From contig NZ_JARVTG010000001.1 of assembly GCF_029846635.1 (NCBI RefSeq), positions 1,022,501 through 1,086,500 of the forward strand: a stretch of DNA of 64,000 nucleotides, read 5' to 3'. The notes under the pieces were generated by a model. That model saw nothing but the letters and a program-made list of their open reading frames with translations, was not told the origin of the DNA and did no database searches. This DNA is from Pokkaliibacter sp. MBI-7. Lineage in GTDB: Bacteria; Pseudomonadota; Gammaproteobacteria; Pseudomonadales; Balneatricaceae. Below, in pieces: positions 42,740 through 51,456 of the stretch (position 1 is its first letter; each line of letters opens with the position of its first letter). The position numbers and the translations under genes were made by a program.

Positions 42740-44119
42740 TGCCTCCCACTGAGGTGCACAGGTCACCACATTGCCAACAATAATCAGGGTCGGTGATGCC
42801 AGTGGCTGGCGTTGCAGATCTGCCTCCACCTCTGCCAGTGTCGACAGCAGCAGCTGTTGTTCCGGGCAGGTACCCTGCTGAATAAGGGCAACAGGTGTGC
42901 TCTGGCTCATACCGCCACTCAGCAGCCCTGTGACTATAGCGCCCAGTGCAGTCAACCCCATATAGAACACCACTGTCTGCTGTGGACGTGCTAATGACGT
43001 CCAGGGCAGATTCAACTCGCTGTCCTGAGGATTGCCGTTGATGTTCTGCAGATGGCCGGTAATGAAGGTCACACTCTGGGCATGATCACGATGAGTAAGG
43101 GGAATGCCACAGTACGCTGAGCAGCCTGATGCTGAAGTGATACCGGGTATCACCTGACAGGAAATGCCTGCCGCCATCAGCTCCTCAACCTCCTCGCCTC
43201 CGCGACCAAAGATAAAGGGATCTCCGCCCTTCAGTCGTACGACGAGCTTGCCAGCCTGCGCCTGCTCGACCAGCAAGGCGTTGATCTGATCCTGCGGCAG
43301 ACTATGCAGGCCTTTGTTCTTGCCGACATAGATGCGTTCGGCATCCGCTCTCGCCATGGTGAGAATCGCGGGCGATACCAGCCGGTCATAGATAATGACA
43401 TCGGCATGCTGCAGTGCGCGCAATGCTTTCAGCGTCAGCAGATCAGGGTCACCCGGCCCAGCGCCTACCAGCACGACCATACCGTTCTGAGTACGTTCGG
43501 CGGGAAGACGCTGCTGCAACCAGTCCGCTACCGCCTGCGGCTGCAGCGGCAAGCCCAGTTTGGCTTCCTGCCAGACGCTGCGCAGCCAGTCACGTCGTGG
43601 TGCGCCCTTGGGCAACGCTGCCTGCCATCGATCTTTACTCTGCGCCAGCGCCTCAGCCAGTTCGCCGAGGCCAGCGGGTAACAGCTGTTCAAGCTCTTCA
43701 CGCAGAATGGTAGCTAACAGCGTCGCCTTGCCAGCGGTTCCCACCGCAAGCTGCACATCACCACGCTGAATCCGGGCAGGAAAGGTCACCGAGCAAAGAG
43801 AAGGACGATCCACAACGTTGATAGGGATATGTCGTACCGAGGCCAGCTGAGCAAGCAGCTCAGCTTCCTGCTGGCTGACATCGGCCGCAATGATCAGATC
43901 AGCCTGATCAAGGTCCGCCTCCTGCCAGTGGCGAATCTCGTAATGTGCTCCCGCGTCCATCAACGCGCGTTCGACATTGGGTACCAGCACATCAGCAACA
44001 AGATGAACCTCGAAGCCCGCTTCCAGCAAGGGGCGCAACTTGGCCTCTGCCTGCATACCACCACCGATAAGCAGAGCCCGGCGTCCCTGACTGACGAAAA
44101 ACAAGGGTAACGATTTCAT
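42728..44119 (-). CDS. cysG: Siroheme synthase CysG (trifunctional)
   Basis: 463-aa fusion making siroheme for sulfite and nitrite reductases. The N-terminal half is the NAD-dependent precorrin-2 dehydrogenase/ferrochelatase (Rossmann glycines 'LIGGGMQAEAK' near residue 17, catalytic Asp in 'INVVDRPSLCS' near 102). From about residue 213 the uroporphyrinogen III methyltransferase follows ('VLVGAGPGDPDLLTLKA', 'RLKGGDPFIFGRGGEE', 'GIPLTHRDHAQS'). The first-domain glycine loop departs from the common GGG-x-VAxRK pattern, and the segment matching the Ser-rich loop of E. coli CysG reads 'VGTAGKATLL', so the regulatory Ser reported there is not conserved. Confidence 0.95.
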   Translation of the reverse strand: MKSLPLFFVSQGRRALLIGGGMQAEAKLRPLLEAGFEVHLVADVLVPNVERALMDAGAHYEIRHWQEADLDQADLIIAADVSQQEAELLAQLASVRHIPINVVDRPSLCSVTFPARIQRGDVQLAVGTAGKATLLATILREELEQLLPAGLGELAEALAQSKDRWQAALPKGAPRRDWLRSVWQEAKLGLPLQPQAVADWLQQRLPAERTQNGMVVLVGAGPGDPDLLTLKALRALQHADVIIYDRLVSPAILTMARADAERIYVGKNKGLHSLPQDQINALLVEQAQAGKLVVRLKGGDPFIFGRGGEEVEELMAAGISCQVIPGITSASGCSAYCGIPLTHRDHAQSVTFITGHLQNINGNPQDSELNLPWTSLARPQQTVVFYMGLTALGAIVTGLLSGGMSQSTPVALIQQGTCPEQQLLLSTLAEVEADLQRQPLASPTLIIVGNVVTCAPQWEARKG

Positions 44120-44161
44120 CTACTAGCAGACCTGTACTGACGTCCCAACCACGGTGACAGA

Positions 44162-44300
44162 CTTGGAACGTGCTCACGGTCTGCTGCGCGTCAGTTATAC
44201 GGCGTTGAAAAGACCTTCGGCTGCTCATTTACGTCAAGTAAACTCCGCTTCCTCAGCTCTTCTCGCCTTGTCTGGCGCGAGATCGTGAACACCTTCTTAA
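44162..44300. repeat. MITE-like dispersed element (best copy)
   Basis: About 139 bp in the 343-bp gap between cysG and the zinc-ribbon gene. Its ends are imperfect inverted repeats: positions 44162-44181 match the complement of 44281-44300 at 14 of 20 positions. A diverged copy lies at 49384-49520 and partial ones at 18642-18660 and 41368-41401. It encodes no protein, so it is of MITE or structured-repeat type. Confidence 0.55.
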
Positions 44301-44462
44301 CAGCGACCGATGCTAATATAGCCAAAGGCAATATTAAACCCTGATGCAATATCGTTATTTTCTATATAAAGCGTAAATTTTTCTAACCATCCATTCGGCT
44401 GGCCCGGTAAGTGCCAGATCTGCGCCTGTCACCTACCGTTGATTTCTGACTGTCGACACTGA

Positions 44463-44984
44463 TCAGCCTTGCCGGGTGATCCGCACAAAATAGTGATTAT
44501 TACAGACATGACAGGGTTTTATGCTGCCCGCCTCTGTCATGCAATGCATATGGCCACACTCATTGCATTTAAAGGTGCCGGGGGCTGCCACCTCGCCACT
44601 GACGTACACATCATCTTCGAGTGTAAGACGATGCTGCAGTTCCAGCATGTCCAGCTGACTGCGATCAGCCAGACTGAGCAGCATGTCAGCAGTACGATGC
44701 TCCAGCAGCTCTATATCAAACTGTAACCAGCGTTTGAGTTCCTCCCGGGAGGAGCCAGCATTGGTTGCCATCGAATGAATGTCACGCCGCACCCAGGCCT
44801 TGAGCAGCTCGATCTCATCTTTGGTCATATCCTCGGCGGCCAGTTCGAGTTTGGCGGCCTCTTCAAGCCGGTCCTGAATCGCCTTCCAGGACCGATCCTC
44901 CACACTTTCCAGCAACTGCTCCATCCGCGCCAGCAGACGCTGATAGAGCGAGACCTGTTTCCCTTGATTTTGCTGATCTGACAT
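44463..44984 (-). CDS. Zinc-ribbon protein of the YbeL/DUF1451 family
   Basis: 173-aa protein. A long helical N-terminal part, rich in Glu and Leu with 'YQRLLARMEQLLESVEDRSWKA' (about residues 13-34), is followed by a C-terminal zinc ribbon with 'KCNECGHMHCM' and 'KPCHVCNNHYF' (Cys pairs near 139 and 157). This is the YbeL layout. In E. coli the ybeL gene is also beside leuS, and the same divergent position is kept here, which supports the call. The function is unknown. Confidence 0.85.
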   Translation of the reverse strand: MSDQQNQGKQVSLYQRLLARMEQLLESVEDRSWKAIQDRLEEAAKLELAAEDMTKDEIELLKAWVRRDIHSMATNAGSSREELKRWLQFDIELLEHRTADMLLSLADRSQLDMLELQHRLTLEDDVYVSGEVAAPGTFKCNECGHMHCMTEAGSIKPCHVCNNHYFVRITRQG

Positions 44985-45022
44985 CGCCTTCTCCTTGCAG
45001 TGGCACAGTTGTTTCTCTAGGT

Positions 45023-45028
45023 TATAAT
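45023..45028 (+). promoter_or_regulatory. Candidate -10 box of the leuS-lptE-holA operon
   Basis: A perfect TATAAT at 45023-45028, 134 bp before leuS. The -35 position (TGGCAC at 45001-45006) is weak. The long leader of about 127 nt has no recognised attenuator. Confidence 0.5.
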
Positions 45029-45161
45029 GCTTGCCTTACCAATCCGCGACCCCCAGCCACGACACAGCATCGGAATCTGACGACTGTCTGACTGGCGTCA
45101 ACCCTACGGCGAGCTCCAGGCCAGACCTGGCGGCCATCCGGAACAGCAGATACCAAGCAGA

Positions 45162-47753
45162 ATGAACGAACACTATCAACCGCACGACATCGAAGCCGCC
45201 GCCCAGCGATTCTGGGAAGACAACAAAACCTTTGAAGTGTCACAGGACGACAGCAAAGAGAAGTTCTACTGCCTGTCCATGTTCCCCTACCCCAGCGGCC
45301 GACTGCATATGGGGCACGTGCGTAACTACACTATTGGTGACGTAATCACCCGCTATCAACGCATGCTCGGCAAGAATGTGCTGCAACCTATGGGCTGGGA
45401 CGCGTTTGGTCTGCCTGCTGAAAACGCAGCTATCAAGAACAATGTTCCTCCCGCCAAGTGGACCTACGAAAACATCGATTACATGCGTAACCAGCTGAAG
45501 CGTCTTGGCTTTGGCTACGACTGGCAGCGTGAAATCGCCACCTGCCACCCCGAGTACTATCGCTGGGAGCAATGGTTCTTCACCAAGCTGATGGACAAAG
45601 GGCTGGTCTACAAGAAAAACGCAGTAGTCAACTGGGACCCGGTAGACCAGACTGTACTGGCCAACGAACAGGTGATTGATGGCAAAGGCTGGCGCTCTGG
45701 TGCTCCGGTTGAGCGCAAGGAAATCCCCCAGTGGTTCCTGAAAATTACTGATTATGCTGATGAGCTGCTGGCTGATCTGGACAAGATGGAAGGCTGGCCG
45801 GAGCAGGTCAAAACCATGCAGCGCAACTGGATCGGTCGCTCCGAAGGGGTGGATCTGCAGTTCGCGGTTGAAGGCGAAGAGCCGCTGTCGGTATTTACTA
45901 CCCGTCCTGACACCCTGTACGGCGTGACCTATGTGGCGGTTGCTTCACAACACCCACTGGCACTGAAAGCCGCCGAGCACAATCCTGAACTGGCCGCCTA
46001 TATCGAGCGTTGCCGCCATCTGAAGGTGGCCGAAGCGGATATGGCGAAGCTGGAGAAAGAAGGCTTCGATACCGGTTTCGTGGCTATTCATCCGCTGACC
46101 GGCAAGAAAATTCCGGTCTGGACCGCCAACTTCGTACTGATGGACTACGGTTCAGGCGCTGTCATGTCTGTGCCTGCACACGACCAGCGCGACTGGGAGT
46201 TTGCCAGAAAATACAACCTGCCGATCATTCAGGTCATCAAACCTGAGAATGACAAGATCGAAGTCAATCTCGACAAGGAAGCGCTGACTGAAAAAGGCGT
46301 GCTGATCAACTCTGCCGATTTCGATGACCTGACTTCCGAGATCGCCTTTAAAGCCATCGCCGCCACCCTCGAAGAACAGGGTGCAGGCAAGGTCACCATC
46401 AATTACCGTCTGCGTGACTGGGGCGTATCGCGTCAGCGTTACTGGGGTGCCCCCATTCCGGTGATCAACTGCGCCTGCTGTGGTGCCGTGCCCGTTCCGG
46501 AAGAACAGTTACCAGTGGTGTTGCCCGAAGACATCGAATTTGATGGCGTCGGCTCCCCCATCAAGAAAATGCCATCGTTCTATGAAACCACCTGCCCGAA
46601 ATGCGGTGGTGCAGCTGAACGTGAAACCGATACCTTCGACACCTTTATGGAGTCGTCCTGGTACTACGCACGTTTTGCCAGCCGCAACTGCAATAACGCC
46701 ATGCTGGACGGTGAGGCCAACTACTGGACGCCGGTCAACCAGTATATCGGCGGTATCGAACACGCCATCCTGCACTTGCTCTATTCACGCTTCTTCCACA
46801 AGCTGATGCGCGACATGGGCCTGGTCAGCTCGGATGAACCCTTCGAGAACCTGCTGACGCAGGGCATGGTGCTGGCTGACACCTACTACCGTGAAGATGA
46901 GAAAGGTGGTCAGCACTGGTATTCACCACTGGATGTCACCGTCAAGCGTGACGACAAGGGCAATATTGTCAGCGCCACCCTGAACAGTGATGGCGAGCCG
47001 GTGCTGTCTGCCGGCATGAGCAAGATGTCCAAGTCAAAGAACAACGGCATCGATCCACAAACCATGATCGACCGCTTCGGTGCCGACACCGTGCGCCTGT
47101 TCATGATGTTCGCAGCACCGCCCGAACTGTCACTGGAGTGGTCTGATTCCGGCGTCGAAGGTGCCAACCGCTTCCTCAAGCGGATGTGGAAACTGGTCAA
47201 CGACCATGCCGTCAAAGGTCAGGCTGGCGCACTGGATGTGGCCAATCTGACAGAAGAACAGCGTGATCTACGCCGCAAGGCTCATGAAACAGTTCAGAAA
47301 GTGACCGACGACATCGATCGCCGTCACACCTTCAACACGGCCATTGCCGCAGTGATGGAGCTGTGCAACGCCATCTCCAAATTCAGCGACAGCTCGGCGC
47401 AGGGGCTGGCGGTGGAGCACGAAGCCCTGTCTATGGCCGTGCAGTTGCTTTCTCCCATCACTCCCCATATCAGCCATCAACTGTGGCTGGATCTGGGTCA
47501 CAGTGAAGCGGTCTGCGACAGCGCTTGGCCCAAGGTAGACAGCGCTGCTCTGGTACGTACTACTGTTGACATGGTAGTGCAGGTCAACGGCAAGACCCGT
47601 GGCAAGATCACCATTGCGGCTGATACCGAGCGCAGCGTGATTCAGCAGCTGGCACTGGCTGAAGACAACGTACAGCGCCACGTAGCAGATCAGACCGTCC
47701 GCAAGGTGATTGTTGTTCCAGGTAAGCTGGTCAACATCGTTGTGGGTGGTTGA
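45162..47753 (+). CDS. leuS: Leucyl-tRNA synthetase
   Basis: Charges tRNA-Leu with leucine. The 863-aa class Ia synthetase has the HIGH motif as 'HMGHVRN' near residue 48, the CP1 editing domain in the middle with 'VFTTRPDTLYGVTYV' near 248 and the 'GSGAVMSVPAHDQRDWEFA' region near 330, and the KMSKS motif as 'KMSKSKNNG' near 622. The C-terminal tRNA-binding domain ends in 'VIVVPGKLVNIVVGG', as usual. It is first of leuS-lptE-holA, the conserved gammaproteobacterial order. Confidence 0.98.
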   Translation: MNEHYQPHDIEAAAQRFWEDNKTFEVSQDDSKEKFYCLSMFPYPSGRLHMGHVRNYTIGDVITRYQRMLGKNVLQPMGWDAFGLPAENAAIKNNVPPAKWTYENIDYMRNQLKRLGFGYDWQREIATCHPEYYRWEQWFFTKLMDKGLVYKKNAVVNWDPVDQTVLANEQVIDGKGWRSGAPVERKEIPQWFLKITDYADELLADLDKMEGWPEQVKTMQRNWIGRSEGVDLQFAVEGEEPLSVFTTRPDTLYGVTYVAVASQHPLALKAAEHNPELAAYIERCRHLKVAEADMAKLEKEGFDTGFVAIHPLTGKKIPVWTANFVLMDYGSGAVMSVPAHDQRDWEFARKYNLPIIQVIKPENDKIEVNLDKEALTEKGVLINSADFDDLTSEIAFKAIAATLEEQGAGKVTINYRLRDWGVSRQRYWGAPIPVINCACCGAVPVPEEQLPVVLPEDIEFDGVGSPIKKMPSFYETTCPKCGGAAERETDTFDTFMESSWYYARFASRNCNNAMLDGEANYWTPVNQYIGGIEHAILHLLYSRFFHKLMRDMGLVSSDEPFENLLTQGMVLADTYYREDEKGGQHWYSPLDVTVKRDDKGNIVSATLNSDGEPVLSAGMSKMSKSKNNGIDPQTMIDRFGADTVRLFMMFAAPPELSLEWSDSGVEGANRFLKRMWKLVNDHAVKGQAGALDVANLTEEQRDLRRKAHETVQKVTDDIDRRHTFNTAIAAVMELCNAISKFSDSSAQGLAVEHEALSMAVQLLSPITPHISHQLWLDLGHSEAVCDSAWPKVDSAALVRTTVDMVVQVNGKTRGKITIAADTERSVIQQLALAEDNVQRHVADQTVRKVIVVPGKLVNIVVGG

Positions 47754-47825
47754 TAGCCCCTCAGAGACAAGGCTTGACGCGCGACCAGATGTCGCGCGTT
47801 GCTCACTTCAAGCAAGGAGATAAGC

Positions 47826-48308
47826 ATGCGTTTTTGGATAGTGCTGTTGAGTGCCCTGTGGCTGGCTGGTTGTGGTTTCCAGCTGCGTGGCGCCCAGAAT
47901 GGCGAAACCGGTCTGGTGATGCCAGTGAAAGCCAAATCCCCTCTGGAAGAACGGGTTCAGGCCAAGCTGACACAATTGGGTATTGATGGCAGCTACCATG
48001 GCGGCGACTACATGCAGATCATGTATGTGGACGAGCGTCGTGACCGCAGTCTGTTGGGCAGTGATGGCTCTGCAACTGAATATCTGCTGACCACCACGCT
48101 GACCTACAAGCTGGTCAACCCCTCGGCTGACACGCCTAATGTGCCGAAGAAGCTGCGACTGGAACGCACTTATCGTTACAACCAGGACACACTGCTGGCT
48201 TCTGATACTCAGGAAGCTCAGATACGCGATGAGATGCTGGGCGAACTGCTCAATCAGCTGCTGATGCGCTATCGTGCAGCGGAACACCGTGTTGAACCCC
48301 GCGAGTAA
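47826..48308 (+). CDS. lptE: LPS assembly lipoprotein LptE
   Basis: Outer-membrane lipoprotein that plugs and supports LptD in lipopolysaccharide export. The 160-aa precursor has a lipobox 'LAGC' with the lipidated Cys at residue 16, followed by 'GFQLRG', the typical LptE start. ATG 47826 is preceded by AAGGAG. It lies between leuS (72 bp) and holA (13 bp), as in other gammaproteobacteria. Confidence 0.95.
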   Translation: MRFWIVLLSALWLAGCGFQLRGAQNGETGLVMPVKAKSPLEERVQAKLTQLGIDGSYHGGDYMQIMYVDERRDRSLLGSDGSATEYLLTTTLTYKLVNPSADTPNVPKKLRLERTYRYNQDTLLASDTQEAQIRDEMLGELLNQLLMRYRAAEHRVEPRE

Positions 48309-48321
48309 CAAGTAGCCCCGC

Positions 48322-49353
48322 ATGAAGCTCAAAGCTGAGCAACTCGACTCTCACCTCGATAAAGGTCTGTCACCGGTCTATATGCTGACCGGTGACGAGC
48401 CTTTACTGATGCAGGAATGTGCCGACCAGATCCGTAGCCAGGCGCGCAAGCGTGGCTTCGGTGACCGGGAGGTTTTTCATGTGGAGTCCGGCTTCAACTG
48501 GGAACAGGTGCTGGCCTCTGCCAATAGCCTCTCTCTGTTTGCAGAGCAAAAGCTGCTGGATGTCAGGCTGTCAGGCAAGCCGAACGATCAAGGCAGCAAG
48601 GCACTGCTTGAGTACGCCTCACGTCCGCCACAGGACACGGTGTTACTGCTTACCTTACCCAAACTCGACAGCAGTGCGATGAAGGCCAAGTGGGTCAATG
48701 CTATCGAGCAGGCCGGTGTGCTGATACAAATCTGGCCAATGGATGCTCAGGGGCTCCCTCGCTGGCTGGCTCAACGTGCCAAGCAAAAGGGCCTGCGCCT
48801 GACAACCGCAGCAGTGGAAGTCCTGGCACAACGAGTAGAGGGAAACCTGCTCGCCGCTATGCAGGAGCTGGATATGCTGGCTCTGGTCAGTGATGGCGCC
48901 GAAATCGATGATGAACAGATCCTCGATCTGGTAGGTAACCACGCGCGTCATGACGTCTACGATCTGTGTCGAGTTGCTTTCAGTGGCGACTGGCCAGCGA
49001 CGCTGCGCATCCTGTCACACCTACGTCAGGACGGCGCCGAGCCCACATTGATGTTATGGGCATTAACTCGTGAGTTACGTGATCTGCTGCAACTGCTACG
49101 CCTGCAACGTGACGGTATGAACTTTGACAATGCCTGCCGACAGGCCAGGATATTTCCTCAACAGCGCCAGATTCCTCTTCGCAAAGCAGCGCAGCGTTGC
49201 CGCCCGGTATTACTGATGGCTCTGCTGCGACAGGCTCAGCAACTGGATGTCTTTAGTAAGACAGGGCAGACCGCCCTGTTCTGGACTGAACTGGAATTGT
49301 GGCTATCTCATCTGACAGGCCATCCCCTGCCCTTACCTTTCTACCGTCAATGA
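48322..49353 (+). CDS. holA: DNA polymerase III delta subunit HolA
   Basis: Clamp-loader subunit that opens the beta sliding clamp. The 343-aa protein begins 'MKLKAEQLDSHLDKGLSPVYMLTGDEPLL', the canonical HolA start, and has 'LLDVRLSGKP' near 75 and 'LLLTLPKLDSSAMKAKWVNAIEQ' near 112. The C-terminal domain runs through 'DVFSKTGQTALFWTELELWLSHL'. It starts 13 bp after lptE. After it come 319 bp of intergenic DNA containing a MITE-like copy. Confidence 0.96.
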   Translation: MKLKAEQLDSHLDKGLSPVYMLTGDEPLLMQECADQIRSQARKRGFGDREVFHVESGFNWEQVLASANSLSLFAEQKLLDVRLSGKPNDQGSKALLEYASRPPQDTVLLLTLPKLDSSAMKAKWVNAIEQAGVLIQIWPMDAQGLPRWLAQRAKQKGLRLTTAAVEVLAQRVEGNLLAAMQELDMLALVSDGAEIDDEQILDLVGNHARHDVYDLCRVAFSGDWPATLRILSHLRQDGAEPTLMLWALTRELRDLLQLLRLQRDGMNFDNACRQARIFPQQRQIPLRKAAQRCRPVLLMALLRQAQQLDVFSKTGQTALFWTELELWLSHLTGHPLPLPFYRQ

Positions 49354-49383
49354 CAGAGCTTACCCGTGCACCTGCCGTCAGTT

Positions 49384-49520
49384 CAGCACGTACTCACGAT
49401 TCGCAGACATCGACCACATGACGTTGATAAGCCCGCTAATGCCCATTCAGGCACACTACTACCACAGGTAAAATGCGTCGCCTCACTGCTTTCGCCTTGT
49501 CTGCCACGAGTCCGCAACCA
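49384..49520. repeat. Diverged copy of the MITE-like element
   Basis: About 137 bp within the 319-bp gap after holA. It shares CGCCTTGTCTG (49493-49503) exactly with the copy at 44162-44300 and ACGTNCTCACG near its left end, at a similar spacing (105 against 96 bp). Overall identity is low, so it is either an old copy or convergent; I favour homology. Confidence 0.4.
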
Positions 49521-49672
49521 TGCACGCGCTCTGAGATTGCCGTGATGATTGCGACAGGGCCTGCGCACCCGGCCTGCTCTTTACATTCACCAGACAGATC
49601 TTTGACCTTCCCCTTTGCCGAATGCCGCTACACTTGTACAGGAAGTCACTCCCCTCACTCAAGGACACGACA

Positions 49673-50023
49673 ATGCAACAGAGATTGACTGCCCTGTTGT
49701 TGGTACTCGGCAGTTGCACCACGGGTGCTGCGCTGGCCAATGACGATCACAAAGGCCCTCATATACCCAAAGTGGCAATAGAGGCGTGCGCCAGCAAGCA
49801 GGAAGGCCAGGCCTGTTCATTCCTGGGTCGACAGGGTGAAACTGTCAGCGGCGTGTGTAGCAGCGCTCCCCCCATGCGCCCTCCACAGGAAGGTCAGGGA
49901 AATCAGCAGCCACCTCAGCCACAACAGTCAGGCAACGACATGCCACCACCGCCTCAGGGTGAAAAGGTCATGGCCTGCCGCCCCGATCATCCGCCGCAGA
50001 GTGACATGCCACCACCGCAGTAA
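49673..50023 (+). CDS. Small secreted Pro/Gln-rich hypothetical protein
   Basis: 116-aa protein with a signal peptide (cleavage near 'GAALANDD'). The mature part has 'IEACASKQEGQACSFLGRQGETVSGVCSS' near residues 36-64. This Cys-x7-Cys...Cys arrangement is seen in many short exported proteins of Vibrio, Shewanella and relatives, of unknown function. The C-terminal third is Pro/Gln rich with two copies of 'DMPPP'. ATG 49673 has AAGGA upstream. Its natural terminator is split by the IS4 element. Confidence 0.7.
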   Translation: MQQRLTALLLVLGSCTTGAALANDDHKGPHIPKVAIEACASKQEGQACSFLGRQGETVSGVCSSAPPMRPPQEGQGNQQPPQPQQSGNDMPPPPQGEKVMACRPDHPPQSDMPPPQ

Positions 50024-50070
50024 ACTGCAGCGGTACCTTGTTAAAAAGGACATCGCCAAAAAACAAAAGC

Positions 50071-50080
50071 AGCCGTGGGC
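50071..50080. repeat. Target-site duplication, left copy
   Basis: AGCCGTGGGC (50071-50080) is repeated exactly at 51507-51516 on the other side of the insertion sequence. Ten bp lies in the range of the IS4 family. Confidence 0.9.
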
Positions 50081-50081
50081 T

Positions 50082-50110
50082 AATGCCAGTCAGTTAAGCT
50101 GACTGGCATT
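50082..50110 (+). terminator. Left-end hairpin of the IS4 element
   Basis: AATGCCAGTCAG (50082-50093) and CTGACTGGCATT (50099-50110) form a 12-bp stem with a 5-nt loop, followed by TTTATTT on the plus strand. Its left arm is the terminal inverted repeat and the transposase stop codon lies inside it. It can replace the split host terminator for transcripts coming from the left. Confidence 0.75.
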
Positions 50111-51421
50111 TTTATTTCTGGTCGGATACTTGGACGGCTTGGGCTTGACCACCCGCGGGTAACTGCGCTCCTCACGTCGATGAGGCAGGACGTAGTGCAT
50201 GGCCGAAGCCTGTAGTTCAGCCAGGTAGCGAGGGATGTTGCCTGGATGATTCAAAGAGACCCCGTTCAAGAAGCCCAGGATCGCCCAGGTGCAGGCGGTG
50301 AAACTCATTTCGCAGGGGGAGATGCCAGGGCAGTGGCGACTCATTTCCAGCATTTGATAACGCAGCAGATTGTACCCCAGCAGTACGCCCCACAGCTCTT
50401 GTTCAATCATCTCCGGCGTTTTACTGCGCAGTGTGTAGTGACCCGCGAGCATGCCTTGCTTCATTTCTCGATAGCCCAATTCGATTTCCCAACGCTGGCT
50501 GTACAGATCCACGATGTCATCTGGCGGAAAGCGCAGAGGATCGATCATCGAAGTCAGTACTTGCCGGACTTTGCCCTTGATGGTCTTGCTTAATAACCTG
50601 GCCTGTAGCGTGTCGGGCAGCTCGGGCCATTGCTTACGCGCCTGCGGCGAGGTCTTTAGCGAGACGATGGCATCCTGGCGTCCCAGCTTGTATAGCACCT
50701 CATATTGAGCATCCTTGCGCAGCGGCAGTAGCCAATGGCGCTGAGTGCCTGTTTGTTGCCAGCGATGAAGAAGCCCCAGCGAATAGAAGCCACGGTCGAA
50801 CAAGGTCAGCGAGTGATCGGGTGTGCTGTCGATCAGTTGTTCGGCCAGCTTCATCTCGTTGCTGTGGTAGCCGGCAAAAGCACTGCTCACCAGCATGTGA
50901 CTGGTCAGTTCCATCTGGCAGACCATGCGCACTTGAGGAAAGCCGGTATCGCCATGCTGGTTACTGGCACTGCCATAGTGCTTGCGGTTGTCGTCCGTAT
51001 CCGGTGTGCGCCAGACCACGCCATCGACACTGAGCAGGCGCAAACCCGCCCAGGTGGGGTGATTGGCGCTGGCATGCCAGCGTTGTTGCGTCAGGGAAAA
51101 GACTTCTCGCACCGCCGCACTGCCCAAGCGTTGCCGACCTTGCACGATGGCACTGGGTGCTACCAATGGCCTCTGTCCAGGCAGCATGATGCCCATACGG
51201 CTAGCGGCATCCCAGGCTGACATCCGGCGAAACAACGCCATGGCGATCACGCACCAGATCATGGCTTCAAGGGGGAGACGTCGCTTACGTAAGGTCGCCA
51301 CTCCCGCCGTTTCCAGTGCGGTGCTGACCAGGTCTGGATCAAGCAGCGCCCCCAGTTCATCAAGGGCGTGAGTAGTAGAAGCGGCTTCGTGAGTCAGTGC
51401 CAAGGCGCGGGACAGTCGCAT
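50090..51421 (-). CDS. IS4 family transposase
   Basis: DDE transposase of 443 aa, essentially the size of IS4 TnpA. The RNase-H-like core carries the catalytic triad: Asp in 'LLSVDGVVW' near 137, Asp in 'LTLFDRGFYS' near 218, and Glu within the Y-x2-R-x3-E-x6-K signature of the IS4 family near 305 ('YSQRWEIELGYREMK'). I chose ATG 51421, directly after the U-tract of a strong hairpin, over an in-frame ATG at 51448 inside the hairpin. No frameshift or stop is seen, so it should be active. Confidence 0.92.
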   Translation of the reverse strand: MRLSRALALTHEAASTTHALDELGALLDPDLVSTALETAGVATLRKRRLPLEAMIWCVIAMALFRRMSAWDAASRMGIMLPGQRPLVAPSAIVQGRQRLGSAAVREVFSLTQQRWHASANHPTWAGLRLLSVDGVVWRTPDTDDNRKHYGSASNQHGDTGFPQVRMVCQMELTSHMLVSSAFAGYHSNEMKLAEQLIDSTPDHSLTLFDRGFYSLGLLHRWQQTGTQRHWLLPLRKDAQYEVLYKLGRQDAIVSLKTSPQARKQWPELPDTLQARLLSKTIKGKVRQVLTSMIDPLRFPPDDIVDLYSQRWEIELGYREMKQGMLAGHYTLRSKTPEMIEQELWGVLLGYNLLRYQMLEMSRHCPGISPCEMSFTACTWAILGFLNGVSLNHPGNIPRYLAELQASAMHYVLPHRREERSYPRVVKPKPSKYPTRNKNASQLN

Positions 51422-51423
51422 AA

Positions 51424-51456
51424 AAAATCCGATGCTCAAAACAAGCATCGGATTTT
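51424..51456 (-). terminator. Hairpin guarding the transposase start
   Basis: On the minus strand AAAATCCGATGCT and AGCATCGGATTTT form a 13-bp stem around a 7-nt loop, followed by TT and then the transposase ATG at 51421. It has the form of an intrinsic terminator. It would block read-in from lipA and could hide the translation start. Confidence 0.75.

Noticed and set aside
51422..51448. Transposase start at ATG 51448
   Set aside because: It lies inside the stem of the hairpin and has no ribosome site; ATG 51421 gives 443 aa, the IS4 transposase size.
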